NCBI RefSeq assembly: GCF_900233005.1
Contig: NZ_LT960611.1
Location: 1,302,001-1,366,000, forward strand
Source: Vibrio tapetis subsp. tapetis
Lineage (GTDB): Bacteria > Pseudomonadota > Gammaproteobacteria > Enterobacterales > Vibrionaceae
Direction of reading: 5' to 3'
Length of the DNA stretch: 64,000 bases
The notes under the pieces are model-generated. The model did no database searches, was not told where the DNA came from, and worked only from the letters and a program-made list of their open reading frames with translations. Positions 47,890 to 56,999 of the stretch are shown in pieces (the first letter of the stretch is position 1; each line of letters opens with the position of its first letter). The position numbers and the translations under genes are program-made.

Positions 47890-48648
47890 TTAAACTGGAT
47901 TATTGATGTCTACAAACGTTACATCTAACCCATGTTCGGCCGCTAACCATTCCCCTAACGCCTTAACGCCATCTCGTTCAGTCGCATGATGCCCTGCGGA
48001 AAAATAATGAATACCCTGCTCACGAGCCGAATAGGTTGTTCTTTCTGATATTTCACCTGAAATAAACGCATCCAAACCGTGTTTTGCTGCGAGGTCAATA
48101 TAGTCTTGACCGCCTCCCGTACACCAACCGACCGTCCTTATTACTTCCTCTGAAGCATCAGGAGAGATATGCAACGGCTCTCTCCCATAGGCATCACATA
48201 TACGTTTAGACAGGTCTAGTGCGCTTACAGGCGTATTAAATGAGCCAAATAGAGCAACGGATTGATCATGTCCTTCTAATCCACCCTCAACTTTAATACC
48301 CAGTTGTTTTGCTAACTGGGCATTGTTACCAAGTTCCGGATGAATATCGAGCGGTAGATGATAGCCATAGAGATTAATGTCATTTTTAATTAGGCTTCGA
48401 ATACGACGTCCTTTCATACCGCGAATAGCTTCTGGTTCACCTTTCCAAAAATAGCCATGATGAACTAACAGCGCGTCCGCCTTCAATTCGATGGCTTTTT
48501 CAATCAAAGCTAAAGATGCCGTAACGCCAGTAACGATTCGCTTTACTTCACTACTGCCCTCGACTTGCAAGCCGTTTGGACAATAGTCTTTAATTGCATT
48601 AGGGGAGAGTTTTTGGTTTAACAAAGCTTCTAGTTGTAAGTTATTCAT
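47890..48648 (-). CDS. ybgI: Nif3-like dinuclear metal-centre protein (YbgI family)
   Basis: A 252-residue member of the DUF34/NIF3 family, which forms toroidal hexamers with a two-metal site. Metal ligands appear in DALLVHHGYFWKGEP and FSAGHHATERDGVKALGEWL. The biochemical role is unsettled; some homologs are labelled GTP cyclohydrolase type 2-like without firm evidence. It is convergent with gltA. Confidence 0.92.
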   Translation of the reverse strand: MNNLQLEALLNQKLSPNAIKDYCPNGLQVEGSSEVKRIVTGVTASLALIEKAIELKADALLVHHGYFWKGEPEAIRGMKGRRIRSLIKNDINLYGYHLPLDIHPELGNNAQLAKQLGIKVEGGLEGHDQSVALFGSFNTPVSALDLSKRICDAYGREPLHISPDASEEVIRTVGWCTGGGQDYIDLAAKHGLDAFISGEISERTTYSAREQGIHYFSAGHHATERDGVKALGEWLAAEHGLDVTFVDINNPV

Positions 48649-48727
48649 GGTTCAATCCAGTGAAATGATCTAATGGTTTGTTTATAACAATTCCATACTA
48701 AATTGTCGAAAGCTAAAGGAAATCACA

Positions 48728-49489
48728 ATGGTTGGGGAAAGTTTAATGCAATGGGTGCAAAACCGCCCTTCAGTTCTAATGGAAAAGCCGCCCGTGGTAG
48801 GTTACTCACCATTTTCCTTACTCGATATCGAAGAACGGCCAATCTACCTAAATCACTCTCGCCTTGGCTTTGTCTATCAAGATGTATGCGCTCAGTTGTT
48901 TCGGTTATCGAAGACTTATCACATAGAAGCCGAAGAAATACAGCTATTCGATCAAAAACGAACCTTAGGCGCCATCGACTTTATTATTCGTAACCTTGAG
49001 AAATCCGAACTGGAGCACTGGGAGGTCGCGGTCAAATTCTATCTACTGCACGACAAAAAGTGGTTTGGGCCAAACGCTGCAGATCGCCTCGACATCAAGT
49101 TAAGCAGAATGCTGAACCATCAATTGGAGATGTCTAACACTCACTCATTTATCGATCGTCACCCTAATTGGACGAGTATAAAGCCAAAACTTTTGATGCA
49201 AGGACGATTGCATATTAACCCATTTTCTCCCGAACCCATTCCTACACATAGTTTAGGGTATGAGATACAGCCCGACTCGATTGACGGATTTTGGTGTTTT
49301 TACTCCCAGCGACATCTGATTACTTCGTCACTCTATTCCCTCACTAAAATCCAGTGGACAACAGGTACTCATTGCTTCTCAAATCCAATTGATAATCTCT
49401 CCGAGAGTCGTGTTACTTACGCTCAAACAGAAAACAACGAGTTTTGGTTTATTGTTCCTGACGATTGGCCTAATAATGTTCGCGACTAA
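48728..49489 (+). CDS. DUF1853 family protein
   Basis: A 253-residue soluble protein resembling DUF1853: HSRLGFVYQDVCAQLFRLSKTYHIEAEEIQLFD, HWEVAVKFYLLHDKKWFGPNAADRLDIKLSRML and a C-terminal FWFIVPDDWP. The E-x-K-like spacing around WEVAVKFYL hints at a PD-(D/E)XK nuclease-like core, but that is my inference. AAAGGAAATCACA precedes the ATG at 48728. The function is unknown. Confidence 0.8.
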   Translation: MVGESLMQWVQNRPSVLMEKPPVVGYSPFSLLDIEERPIYLNHSRLGFVYQDVCAQLFRLSKTYHIEAEEIQLFDQKRTLGAIDFIIRNLEKSELEHWEVAVKFYLLHDKKWFGPNAADRLDIKLSRMLNHQLEMSNTHSFIDRHPNWTSIKPKLLMQGRLHINPFSPEPIPTHSLGYEIQPDSIDGFWCFYSQRHLITSSLYSLTKIQWTTGTHCFSNPIDNLSESRVTYAQTENNEFWFIVPDDWPNNVRD

Positions 49490-49512
49490 CGAATTAACCA
49501 GAAAACAAAAGA

Positions 49513-49545
49513 AAAAAAGGCGACCATTCTGGCCGCCTCTTTGTT
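49513..49545. terminator. Terminator between the DUF1853 gene and pgm
   Basis: GGCGACC / GGCCGCC stem (one mismatch) with an A run on the left and CTCTTTGTT on the right, between convergent genes. Confidence 0.65.
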
Positions 49546-49567
49546 GGTCTATCCAGCACTTATAGGA

Positions 49568-51214
49568 TTATAATCCGGCTTGCTTAAAGACTTGATTTAC
49601 AATTTCTTGAGCTTCTTTCTCAATCGCTTTTAGGTGCTCTTTACCTTTAAAGCTCTCACAATAAATTTTGTAAACATCTTCCGTACCCGATGGACGAGCA
49701 GCGAACCAGCCGTTCTCAGTGGTCACCTTAAGGCCACCAATTGCCGCACCATTACCAGGAGCGTGAGTCAAGCGAGCCGTGATTGGTTCACCCGCTAGCA
49801 TTTCCGCTGACACCATATCTGGTGAAAGCTTTTTCAAGACGTTCTTTTGCGCAGTATTTGCCACAGCCTGAATACGGTTATATTCAGATTCACCGTGTTT
49901 TGCCGCCAATTCTTCGTAATATTGCTGAGGATTCTTACCCGTCACTGCGGTAATTTCTGCGGCTAATAGACATAAGATGATACCGTCTTTGTCTGTAGAC
50001 CAAGGCGTCCCGTCTTTACGAAGGAAAGAAGCACCTGCGCTTTCTTCACCACCAAAACCAAATGTGCCTTCATATAAGCCGTCAACAAACCATTTAAAGC
50101 CAACGGGTACTTCGCATAGTTCACGACCTAAATCAGCAACAACGCGGTCAATGAGCGCACTTGATACCAGTGTTTTACCAACAGCCACATCTTTACCCCA
50201 ACCTTCACGATGGCGGTACAAGTAATCGATACACACGGCTAAGAAGTGATTTGGGTTCATCAAACCCTTTGGTGTCACGATTCCGTGGCGATCGTAATCC
50301 GGATCATTACCAAACGCTAAGTCATAGTCGTCTTTAAGTGCTAACAAACCAGCCATCGCATACGGCGATGAGCAATCCATACGAATAGCACCATCTTTGT
50401 CTAGTGACATGAATTGGAAAGATGGATCAATGGCCTCACTAACAAGCGTTAAATCTAAGTTGTACGCTTGACCAATCTGGCGCCAGTAATCAATACCGCT
50501 GCCCCCTAATGGGTCTACGCCTAACTTAAGGCCTGCTTTCTGGATTGCCTCGATATCAACGACATTTGATAAGTCATCGATGTAAGGTTTCACCAAATCA
50601 GTTTCAAGCAAAAGCTCGGATTGCTTTGCCAGTGTAATCGGCGTACGTTTCACGCCTTGCAAACCTTCTGCAATCAGTACATTAGCACGGTCTTCAATTG
50701 CCTGAGTTAATTCAGCTTCTGCAGGACCACCGTGAGTTGGATTGTATTTAATCCCACCATCTTGAGGTGGGTTATGAGAAGGCGTGATCACAATGCCGTC
50801 CGCTTTTAGCTCATTACTCAAGTTGTGAGTCAAAATCGCGTGCGAAATACCAGGTGTCGGTGTAAAACCGTTATCTTGTTGGATAATGACTTGAACGCCA
50901 TTAGCAATCAGTACTTCAATTGTGCTGGTGAATGCAGGTTCAGACAACGCATGGGTATCTTTACCTAAAAATAACGGGCCTTTGGTGCCCTTCTCTGCAC
51001 GAACTTCCGCAACAGCTTGAGCAATGGCTAGAATATGATCTTCATTAAATGAGTACTTATCTGCTGTACCACGATGACCTGAAGTACCAAATTGGACTTT
51101 ATGATCTGCATTATTGGCATCTGGTTTTAAAAGAAAGTAATTAGCAACTAGCGCTGGAATATTGTGTAAGTCTTCTTGCGACGCTTTTTGCCCCGCACGA
51201 GGATGAATAGCCAT
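49568..51214 (-). CDS. pgm: Phosphoglucomutase
   Basis: Interconverts glucose-1-phosphate and glucose-6-phosphate for glycogen, UDP-glucose and envelope sugars. The 548-residue product has the phospho-serine loop [15 protein letters not shown], the metal loop [11 protein letters not shown], the sugar loop [13 protein letters not shown] and the phosphate-binding [12 protein letters not shown]. It lies downstream of seqA, as in E. coli, but a terminator-like hairpin stands between them. Confidence 0.97.
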   Translation of the reverse strand: MAIHPRAGQKASQEDLHNIPALVANYFLLKPDANNADHKVQFGTSGHRGTADKYSFNEDHILAIAQAVAEVRAEKGTKGPLFLGKDTHALSEPAFTSTIEVLIANGVQVIIQQDNGFTPTPGISHAILTHNLSNELKADGIVITPSHNPPQDGGIKYNPTHGGPAEAELTQAIEDRANVLIAEGLQGVKRTPITLAKQSELLLETDLVKPYIDDLSNVVDIEAIQKAGLKLGVDPLGGSGIDYWRQIGQAYNLDLTLVSEAIDPSFQFMSLDKDGAIRMDCSSPYAMAGLLALKDDYDLAFGNDPDYDRHGIVTPKGLMNPNHFLAVCIDYLYRHREGWGKDVAVGKTLVSSALIDRVVADLGRELCEVPVGFKWFVDGLYEGTFGFGGEESAGASFLRKDGTPWSTDKDGIILCLLAAEITAVTGKNPQQYYEELAAKHGESEYNRIQAVANTAQKNVLKKLSPDMVSAEMLAGEPITARLTHAPGNGAAIGGLKVTTENGWFAARPSGTEDVYKIYCESFKGKEHLKAIEKEAQEIVNQVFKQAGL

Positions 51215-51292
51215 AAGTATTTCCTTATTTTATAGTTTTTTTGCAGACTGAATCCATATCGGCAATCGTTTGCTTCATTCTTACCGGTCTGA

Positions 51293-51337
51293 ATACAAAA
51301 AAACCTCATACTGACTAACTTGTCATTATGAGGTTTT
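51293..51337 (-). terminator. Terminator/attenuator between seqA and pgm
   Basis: AAAACCTCATA / TATGAGGTTTT is a perfect 11-bp inverted repeat with a 16-base loop, followed on the minus strand by further Ts. It lies just after the seqA stop. Confidence 0.75.
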
Positions 51338-51350
51338 GTGTCTGCGAAGA

Positions 51351-51893
51351 TTAAATCGAACTGCACACCTTTTCGATTAAGTCACTCTGGAATCCCATCC
51401 GCTCCATCAGCTGATCGACCATCTGCCGTTTTCGGTTGGTATTATTATTGGTAATAACCCAGAAAGGTGTCCGTGGAATTTGTCGAGGTTTAGTGGTTTT
51501 CCCACCCGCTAACAATGTTTCTTCATTGTCTGCAAAGTAAACGCGTGTTCTGCCTTTCACTTGAGTTGCTTCAGCAAAACTTGAGGTATTCAATCCGTAC
51601 AGGGTAGACAACACAAGCAAGAAACGATCGATCGCTTTCTCTTTGCTTGCTAGCTCATCAGAAATAAGTAATGTCCTCATTTCTTTCACGCTGTCGAAGA
51701 CTTGATCTTTTACCGCTTCCTTACTGACTACTATCCCGACATTCTTAGGGGACGCAGATTCAGTAACGGTAAGTGCTGCTTGTTGATCCACATTCAAAAG
51801 GCGGCGCAGTATGTCTGATGCACTTTCGCCAATATGTTGTGTTTGACCCGCAATATAAAGGTATAGATCCTCATCAACCTCAATTGTTTTCAT
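51351..51893 (-). CDS. seqA: SeqA, hemimethylated-GATC-binding replication regulator
   Basis: Binds hemimethylated GATC pairs, sequesters oriC and organises new DNA. The ATG at 51893 gives MKTIEVDEDLYLYIAGQTQHIGESASDILRRLL, the family N-terminal oligomerisation domain. The upstream extension to 51911 is untypical. The 180-residue protein ends with the DNA-binding domain (RTRVYFADNEETLLAGGKTTKPRQIPRTPFWVITNNNTNRKR). It is divergent from the ybfF remnant. Confidence 0.96.
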   Translation of the reverse strand: MKTIEVDEDLYLYIAGQTQHIGESASDILRRLLNVDQQAALTVTESASPKNVGIVVSKEAVKDQVFDSVKEMRTLLISDELASKEKAIDRFLLVLSTLYGLNTSSFAEATQVKGRTRVYFADNEETLLAGGKTTKPRQIPRTPFWVITNNNTNRKRQMVDQLMERMGFQSDLIEKVCSSI

Positions 51894-52084
51894 TCGCTTC
51901 CACAATCTCAATATTTAAACTCACGGAGATTATACTCAAACCACCTAAAGATGCTAGCTCATAGAGGATTTATTAATTGAGTTTGAAACGACTTTAGAAG
52001 GACAATTTGTTCGTGCTACTCTATGCGATAACATAATGTCATCATTGACCAATTACTCAAAAGTACCTGTCGGGAACCTATTTC

Positions 52085-52853
52085 ATGTCTGCATTACTGA
52101 ACTATAAACTGCAAGGTGAAGGCACTACCATTGTCCTTATTCATGGCCTTTTTGGCAGCCTAGATAACCTTGGGCTATTGGCTCGCGAACTCAGCACTGA
52201 TCATCAAGTATTAAGTGTCGATCTGCGAAACCATGGACTTTCGTTTAAGAGCAACGAGCACAACTATGAATTAATGGCTCAAGACGTGAAACACTTACTT
52301 ACCGAACTCGATCTCAATAAAGTCACTCTTATTGGTCATTCTATGGGGGCAAAGTCGCCATGACATTAGCATCTCTCATTCCTAATCAAATTGACCAATT
52401 GGTCGTTCTCGACATGGCTCCGGTCCACTATAAAGAACGTCGCCATGATAACGTATTGGCCGGTTTAGAAGCCGTAATAGCTGAACAACCCAAGCCAAGT
52501 CACGTTCTGAGGCTATGTCAATATTAGCTCAACACATAGAGATGGAAGGCGTGCGTCAATTCCTTGGTAAATCGATGACACGGGCTAATGAGTATATTGT
52601 TTGGCGCTTCAACGTCGCTTCTTTAAAAGCCAACTACCTCAACATATTAGGATGGAATGAGATCATACCGATCAACACCCCAACCCTATTTATCAAGGGG
52701 GCGAACTCAGATTACTTAACCGAAGAGCACCAGCAAGCCGTCGCTCGTCAATTTAAGCAGGTAAAAGCTCATGTCATCGCGAACACGGGGCATTGGTTAC
52801 ATGCAGAAAAACCCAATGATGTATTACGTATAATCCGTCGATTTCTCAAATAA
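52085..52853 (+). pseudogene. ybfF: YbfF-type alpha/beta-hydrolase esterase, two frameshifts
   Basis: The esterase is readable in three successive frames. Residues from the ATG at 52085 through IGHSMG run in frame 1 and stop soon after a G run (52345-52349). The middle (KVAMTLASLIPNQIDQLVVLDMAPVHYKERRHD) is in a second frame. From about 52500 the rest (SEAMSILAQHIEMEGVRQFLG to GHWLHAEKPNDVLRIIRRFL) is in a third. The nucleophile Ser in GHSMG and the catalytic His in TGHWLHAE are both preserved. Either two one-base deletions inactivated it or the sequence has two errors. It is divergent from seqA as in E. coli. Confidence 0.85.
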
Positions 52854-52981
52854 TTGTTAAACACCCATTAAAGCATCGCCATTTTCTTTGTTTTATCTCT
52901 CGTCATGGGTCGAGAAAATTTTCGGATTCAACCTAATAATGATATAGTTCGGCCAGCTAAAAATTGACTAAAAGGAATGTC

Positions 52982-53203
52982 ATGCTTTACGACTACATGA
53001 ATATGCTTGAGTCCATAGGTCTCGACCTCTTATTTGCTTCGATCTTTTTTCTAATCGGTATGGCAATCAAAGATGTACTTAAGCAGGGCAATGTTCCCAC
53101 GTTCGGTCGTCGCGTAGTGTGGGCAGTTCTTTTCTTAGGTTGTGCTGGATTCATTGCTAAAGGGCTTATCCAAATAAGTTGGGAAGGCACGGGGTTGGGT
53201 TAA
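52982..53203 (+). CDS. DUF2788 family small membrane protein
   Basis: A 73-residue protein with two predicted membrane helices (LLFASIFFLIGMAI and VVWAVLFLGCAGFIAKGL). The ATG at 52982 follows AAGGAATGTC; an in-frame TTG at 52964 is rejected. I assign DUF2788 from memory of the gene found between ybfF and fldA in vibrios. The function is unknown. Confidence 0.75.
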   Translation: MLYDYMNMLESIGLDLLFASIFFLIGMAIKDVLKQGNVPTFGRRVVWAVLFLGCAGFIAKGLIQISWEGTGLG

Positions 53204-53293
53204 CTACACCGAATCTTTAGTGGATAGAAAGACTGCATAAACTGAAAGTCAGTATTAATCGTAAACCGTCACGAAAAAATAGGTGCTCATTCT

Positions 53294-53827
53294 ATGGCAA
53301 GTGTAGGACTCTTCTTTGGCAGCGATACTGGTAACACCGAAGCTGTCGCTAAGATGATTCAAAAACAACTCGGCAAAAAACTTGTTCACGTGCAAGATAT
53401 TGCAAAAAGTAGCAAAGAAGACATTGATAATTTCGATTTGCTGCTACTTGGTATTCCAACTTGGTACTACGGCGAAGCTCAGTGTGATTGGGATGATTTC
53501 TTTCCTGAACTAGAAGCTATCGACTTTTCAACCAAATTAGTAGCAATTTTCGGTTGTGGTGATCAAGAAGATTACGCCGAATACTTCTGTGATGCGATGG
53601 GTACTATTCGCGATATCGTTGAAGCTAAAGGTGGTACGATCATCGGTGCTACATCAACGGAAGGTTATGAGTTTGAAGCTTCTAAAGGTCTTGTTGAAGG
53701 CGACGAAAGCCAATTCGTCGGTCTATGTATCGATGAAGATCGTCAACCAGAATTAACTGACGAACGTGTGAAAACTTGGGTTAACTCTCTGTACGAAGAC
53801 ATGTGTCTAGCAGAGCTAGAAGACTAA
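53294..53827 (+). CDS. fldA: Flavodoxin (FldA type)
   Basis: Low-potential FMN electron carrier replacing ferredoxin. The 177-residue product has the phosphate loop FFGSDTGNTEAVAKMI, the FMN-stacking GIPTWYYGEAQCDWDDF and CGDQEDYAEYFCDAMG, as in long-chain flavodoxins. It lies upstream of fur, as in E. coli, but here a DUF4442 gene on the other strand separates them. Confidence 0.96.
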   Translation: MASVGLFFGSDTGNTEAVAKMIQKQLGKKLVHVQDIAKSSKEDIDNFDLLLLGIPTWYYGEAQCDWDDFFPELEAIDFSTKLVAIFGCGDQEDYAEYFCDAMGTIRDIVEAKGGTIIGATSTEGYEFEASKGLVEGDESQFVGLCIDEDRQPELTDERVKTWVNSLYEDMCLAELED

Positions 53828-53848
53828 TCAAGACCACGCTGTCGAATC

Positions 53849-53877
53849 AAAAACCTCCTCCAACGGAGGTTTTTTTG
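53849..53877 (+). terminator. Terminator after fldA
   Basis: AAAACCTCC / GGAGGTTTT with loop TCCAAC and T(7). Confidence 0.9.
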
Positions 53878-53953
53878 TACTTGTCTCAAGTAACGCAATC
53901 TTTTAAAAACTAGTGTGACTGTGGTTAGTCACCATTTAGAGTGATGAACGAGC

Positions 53954-54445
53954 CTATTCGTCACGGTATTGCGGTTTCTTCCGGACATAGAGCTTACGGT
54001 GAACTTCAGACACCACATTCCCATCAGAGTCCTTTACGTGAATCACAAATTCAGGAAAGCACTTATCCCCTCTTGCCGTCACTTGAAAGATTTCATCCAG
54101 CTGACCTTGGCTAATTTGAAAATCTGCATACAAATCACTTTTACCCGGGGCAATAAAGTTAATACTCGCTTCTTTATCCCAGACGAAATATTCTTCGCCT
54201 AAAATCCCCATTAGCATCAATGAATAGACAGGGTCAGTCAGAGAAAAAATACTCCCCCCATACTGGGTACGGTTAGCATTCTTATTCCACCAGCGCAATT
54301 TCAGTTGCATATTCACTTCACGGAAATCTTTGCTAATGTTATTAATATGAATTCCTGCCCCCCAAAATGGCGGCCAGATATTCAGAGCAAAACGCACGAC
54401 CCCGGGCTTGTATATTTTGGCTAGCTTCTTATCCATATCGTCCAT
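53954..54445 (-). CDS. DUF4442 hotdog-fold protein
   Basis: A 163-residue protein resembling the DUF4442 branch of the hotdog (thioesterase-like) superfamily. Evidence is the N-terminal WPPFWGAGIHINNISKDFREVNMQLKLRWWNKNANRTQYGGSIFSLTDPVY and the later SINFIAPGKSDLYADFQIS strand pair. Substrate is unknown. The start is uncertain between the ATGs at 54445 and 54436 (GGACGAT precedes the latter). It is divergent from fur. Confidence 0.78.
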   Translation of the reverse strand: MDDMDKKLAKIYKPGVVRFALNIWPPFWGAGIHINNISKDFREVNMQLKLRWWNKNANRTQYGGSIFSLTDPVYSLMLMGILGEEYFVWDKEASINFIAPGKSDLYADFQISQGQLDEIFQVTARGDKCFPEFVIHVKDSDGNVVSEVHRKLYVRKKPQYRDE

Positions 54446-54556
54446 GTTAATTATTTGTTACTGGTATGACCACAATATCCGTGATTTGACGCCAATTTAC
54501 AAGCTTTGTTTATCAACCCTTTGAAGTTCGTGGTTTATTGTTACATTCTAGTAGCC

Positions 54557-54562
54557 TATAAT
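54557..54562 (+). promoter_or_regulatory. -10 element of a fur promoter
   Basis: A perfect TATAAT at 54557-54562, 52 bases before the fur ATG. The matching -35 is poor (TTTATT at a 17-base spacing), suggesting activation or an extended -10. Confidence 0.5.
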
Positions 54563-54613
54563 GTTTGGCAATTACGACTTCTGTATTTGCTGCAGATCTA
54601 GACAGGAAACACT

Positions 54614-55063
54614 ATGCCAGATAATAACAAAGCACTAAAAGAAGCTGGACTCAAAGTAACTCTACCTCGACTAAAGATCTTGGAAGTGCTTCAGCAGCCT
54701 GACTGCCAACATATCAGCGCAGAAGAGCTTTACAAGAAACTGATCGATTTAGGTGAAGAAATCGGTCTTGCTACGGTTTACCGAGTGCTAAACCAATTTG
54801 ATGACGCAGGTATTGTCACTCGCCACCACTTTGAAGGCGGAAAATCCGTATTCGAACTGGCAAGTCAGCATCACCACGACCACTTGGTGTGCTTAGATTG
54901 CGGTGAAGTTATTGAGTTTTCAGATGATCTTATTGAAGAACGTCAAAAAGAAATCGCCGAAAGATTTAACGTTACATTAACGAACCACAGTTTGTACCTT
55001 TACGGCAAATGCAGTGATGGATCTTGCAAAGACAACCCGAACGCTCACAAGCCAAAAAAATAA
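54614..55063 (+). CDS. fur: Ferric uptake regulator
   Basis: Fe(II)-dependent repressor, 149 residues. The winged-helix domain includes LKVTLPRLKILEVLQ and GLATVYRVLNQFDDAGIVTRHHF. The metal-binding and dimer domain has HHHDHLVCLDCGEVIEF, with His and Cys ligands. AGGAAACACT precedes the ATG. It presumably governs the Fur-box genes in this window (feoABC and the 10076 gene). Confidence 0.97.
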   Translation: MPDNNKALKEAGLKVTLPRLKILEVLQQPDCQHISAEELYKKLIDLGEEIGLATVYRVLNQFDDAGIVTRHHFEGGKSVFELASQHHHDHLVCLDCGEVIEFSDDLIEERQKEIAERFNVTLTNHSLYLYGKCSDGSCKDNPNAHKPKK

Positions 55064-55103
55064 ACGTCTCGTATTGAATTTCTCGTTAAAAGTAAATTCA
55101 AGA

Positions 55104-55137
55104 TAAAAAAAACGCTGGCCAGTGCCAGCGTTTTTTA
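55104..55137. terminator. Bidirectional terminator between fur and glnS
   Basis: AAAAAACGCTGGC / GCCAGCGTTTTTT with loop CAGT. Confidence 0.93.
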
Positions 55138-55156
55138 TTGCCGAAAGTAAATGCCG

Positions 55157-56827
55157 TTAGTTAGACTCTACTTTCGCCCACGTATCACGTAAACCGACAG
55201 TACGATTGAATACCAGTTTCTCTGAAGTCGAATCTTTTGAGTCAACACAGAAGTAACCCGTACGTTCAAACTGCAACCCATGTTCCGCTTCTGCCGTTAA
55301 TAAGCTCGGCTCGACAACACCTTGGCAAATCGTCAAAGAATCAGGGTTAATAACCGCTTTAAAATCGTCTTCTGCCGCTGGATTAGGCACTGTGAACAAG
55401 CGATCGTAGAGACGAATTTCAGCGGGTACGCCTTTATCCGCAGACACCCAATGAATAACACCTTTAACCTTACGGCCATCAGCAGGGTTCTTACCTAACG
55501 TCTCATCATCGTAGCTACAGAAAATAGTCACGATATTGCCTTGCTCATCTTTTTCAATACGTTCCGCTTTAATAACGTAAGCGCCACGCAAACGCACTTC
55601 TTTACCAAGAACGAGGCGTTTGTATTTCTTATTTGCTTCTTCACGGAAGTCATCTTGTTCGATAAACACTTCACGAGTAAAAGGCACTTCACGACTGCCC
55701 ATTTCAGGCTTATTCGGGTGATTCGCTACGTTTAACGTTTCAACCTGACCTTCAGGGAAGTTTTCAATCACGACGCGAATGGGATCAAGAACCGCCATCG
55801 CACGTGGTGCATTTTCATTGAGATCATCACGAATACAAGATTCAAGTGAACCAAACTCAATCATGTTTTCTTGTTTAGTAACACCAATACGCGTACAGAA
55901 CTCGCGGATAGATTCTGACGTAAAGCCGCGACGACGAAGACCAGAAATTGTTGGCATACGAGGGTCATCCCAACCGTTAACCAAGTTTTCAGACACCAAC
56001 TGATTTAGCTTACGCTTTGACATCACTGTGTATTCAAGGTTTAGGCGGCTAAACTCGTATTGACGTGGTTGAGTGTCAATTGTGATGTTATCCAAAACCC
56101 AATCATAGAGGCGACGGTTGTCTTGGAATTCTAACGTACAGATAGAATGCGTAATGCCTTCTAATGCATCAGAAATACAATGCGTGAAATCGTACATCGG
56201 GTAAATGCACCATTTATCACCGGTTTGATGGTGAGTCGCAAAACGAACACGATAGATCACAGGATCGCGCATCACCATGAACGGCGATGTCATATCAATT
56301 TTTGCTCGTAAACACGCTTGACCTTCTTTAAATCCACCATCACGCATTTTTTCAAACAGAGCTAAGTTTTCTTCAACGCTACGGTCGCGGTATGGGCTGT
56401 GCTGACCTGGCGCTTTCAATGTGCCGCGGTACTCACGAATTTGCTCAGGACTTAACTCATCAACGTATGCTAAGCCTTTATTAATTAACTCCACTGCATA
56501 CTCGAACAGCTTGTCGAAGTAGTTTGATGAATAACAAATGTCACCACTCCACTCAAAGCCTAACCAGTTCACATCGTTTTTAATCGACTCTACGTATTCG
56601 ATGTCTTCTTTTTCAGGGTTTGTATCGTCAAAACGAAGATTACATTGCCCTTGATAGTCTTGAGCAATACCAAAGTTCAGGCAGATAGATTTAGCGTGAC
56701 CGATATGTAAGTAGCCATTGGGTTCTGGCGGGAATCGGGTATGCACACTGTTATGTTTGCCTTCAGCTAAATCACCATCAATGATTTGGCGAATAAAGTT
56801 TGATGGACGAGACTCAGCTTCACTCAT
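55157..56827 (-). CDS. glnS: Glutaminyl-tRNA synthetase
   Basis: Class I synthetase, 556 residues, charging tRNA-Gln. HIGH motif in [23 protein letters not shown], the KMSKS equivalent in [13 protein letters not shown], and C-terminal anticodon-binding beta barrels. Length matches E. coli (554). Positioned between convergent fur and the nag locus, as glnS-nagE neighbours occur in other gammaproteobacteria. Confidence 0.97.
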   Translation of the reverse strand: MSEAESRPSNFIRQIIDGDLAEGKHNSVHTRFPPEPNGYLHIGHAKSICLNFGIAQDYQGQCNLRFDDTNPEKEDIEYVESIKNDVNWLGFEWSGDICYSSNYFDKLFEYAVELINKGLAYVDELSPEQIREYRGTLKAPGQHSPYRDRSVEENLALFEKMRDGGFKEGQACLRAKIDMTSPFMVMRDPVIYRVRFATHHQTGDKWCIYPMYDFTHCISDALEGITHSICTLEFQDNRRLYDWVLDNITIDTQPRQYEFSRLNLEYTVMSKRKLNQLVSENLVNGWDDPRMPTISGLRRRGFTSESIREFCTRIGVTKQENMIEFGSLESCIRDDLNENAPRAMAVLDPIRVVIENFPEGQVETLNVANHPNKPEMGSREVPFTREVFIEQDDFREEANKKYKRLVLGKEVRLRGAYVIKAERIEKDEQGNIVTIFCSYDDETLGKNPADGRKVKGVIHWVSADKGVPAEIRLYDRLFTVPNPAAEDDFKAVINPDSLTICQGVVEPSLLTAEAEHGLQFERTGYFCVDSKDSTSEKLVFNRTVGLRDTWAKVESN

Positions 56828-56944
56828 CTAGACACCTCTAAGTTTTAGTATTGTCATAATTTATAGACGCTCATGATCCACAATTCTTGCCAATTACACA
56901 ACTGAAATGGACAGGAAAATAGCAAAATAAGCCGCGATTGAACG

Positions 56945-56972
56945 AAAAATGCCTCCCATTAGGGAGGCATTC
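56945..56972 (-). terminator. Terminator after nagE (minus strand)
   Basis: ATGCCTCCC / GGGAGGCAT with a 4-base loop, followed on the minus strand by TTTTCG. Confidence 0.85.
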
Positions 56973-56999
56973 GATTAATAACTAGCGCTTAATGCGTGA

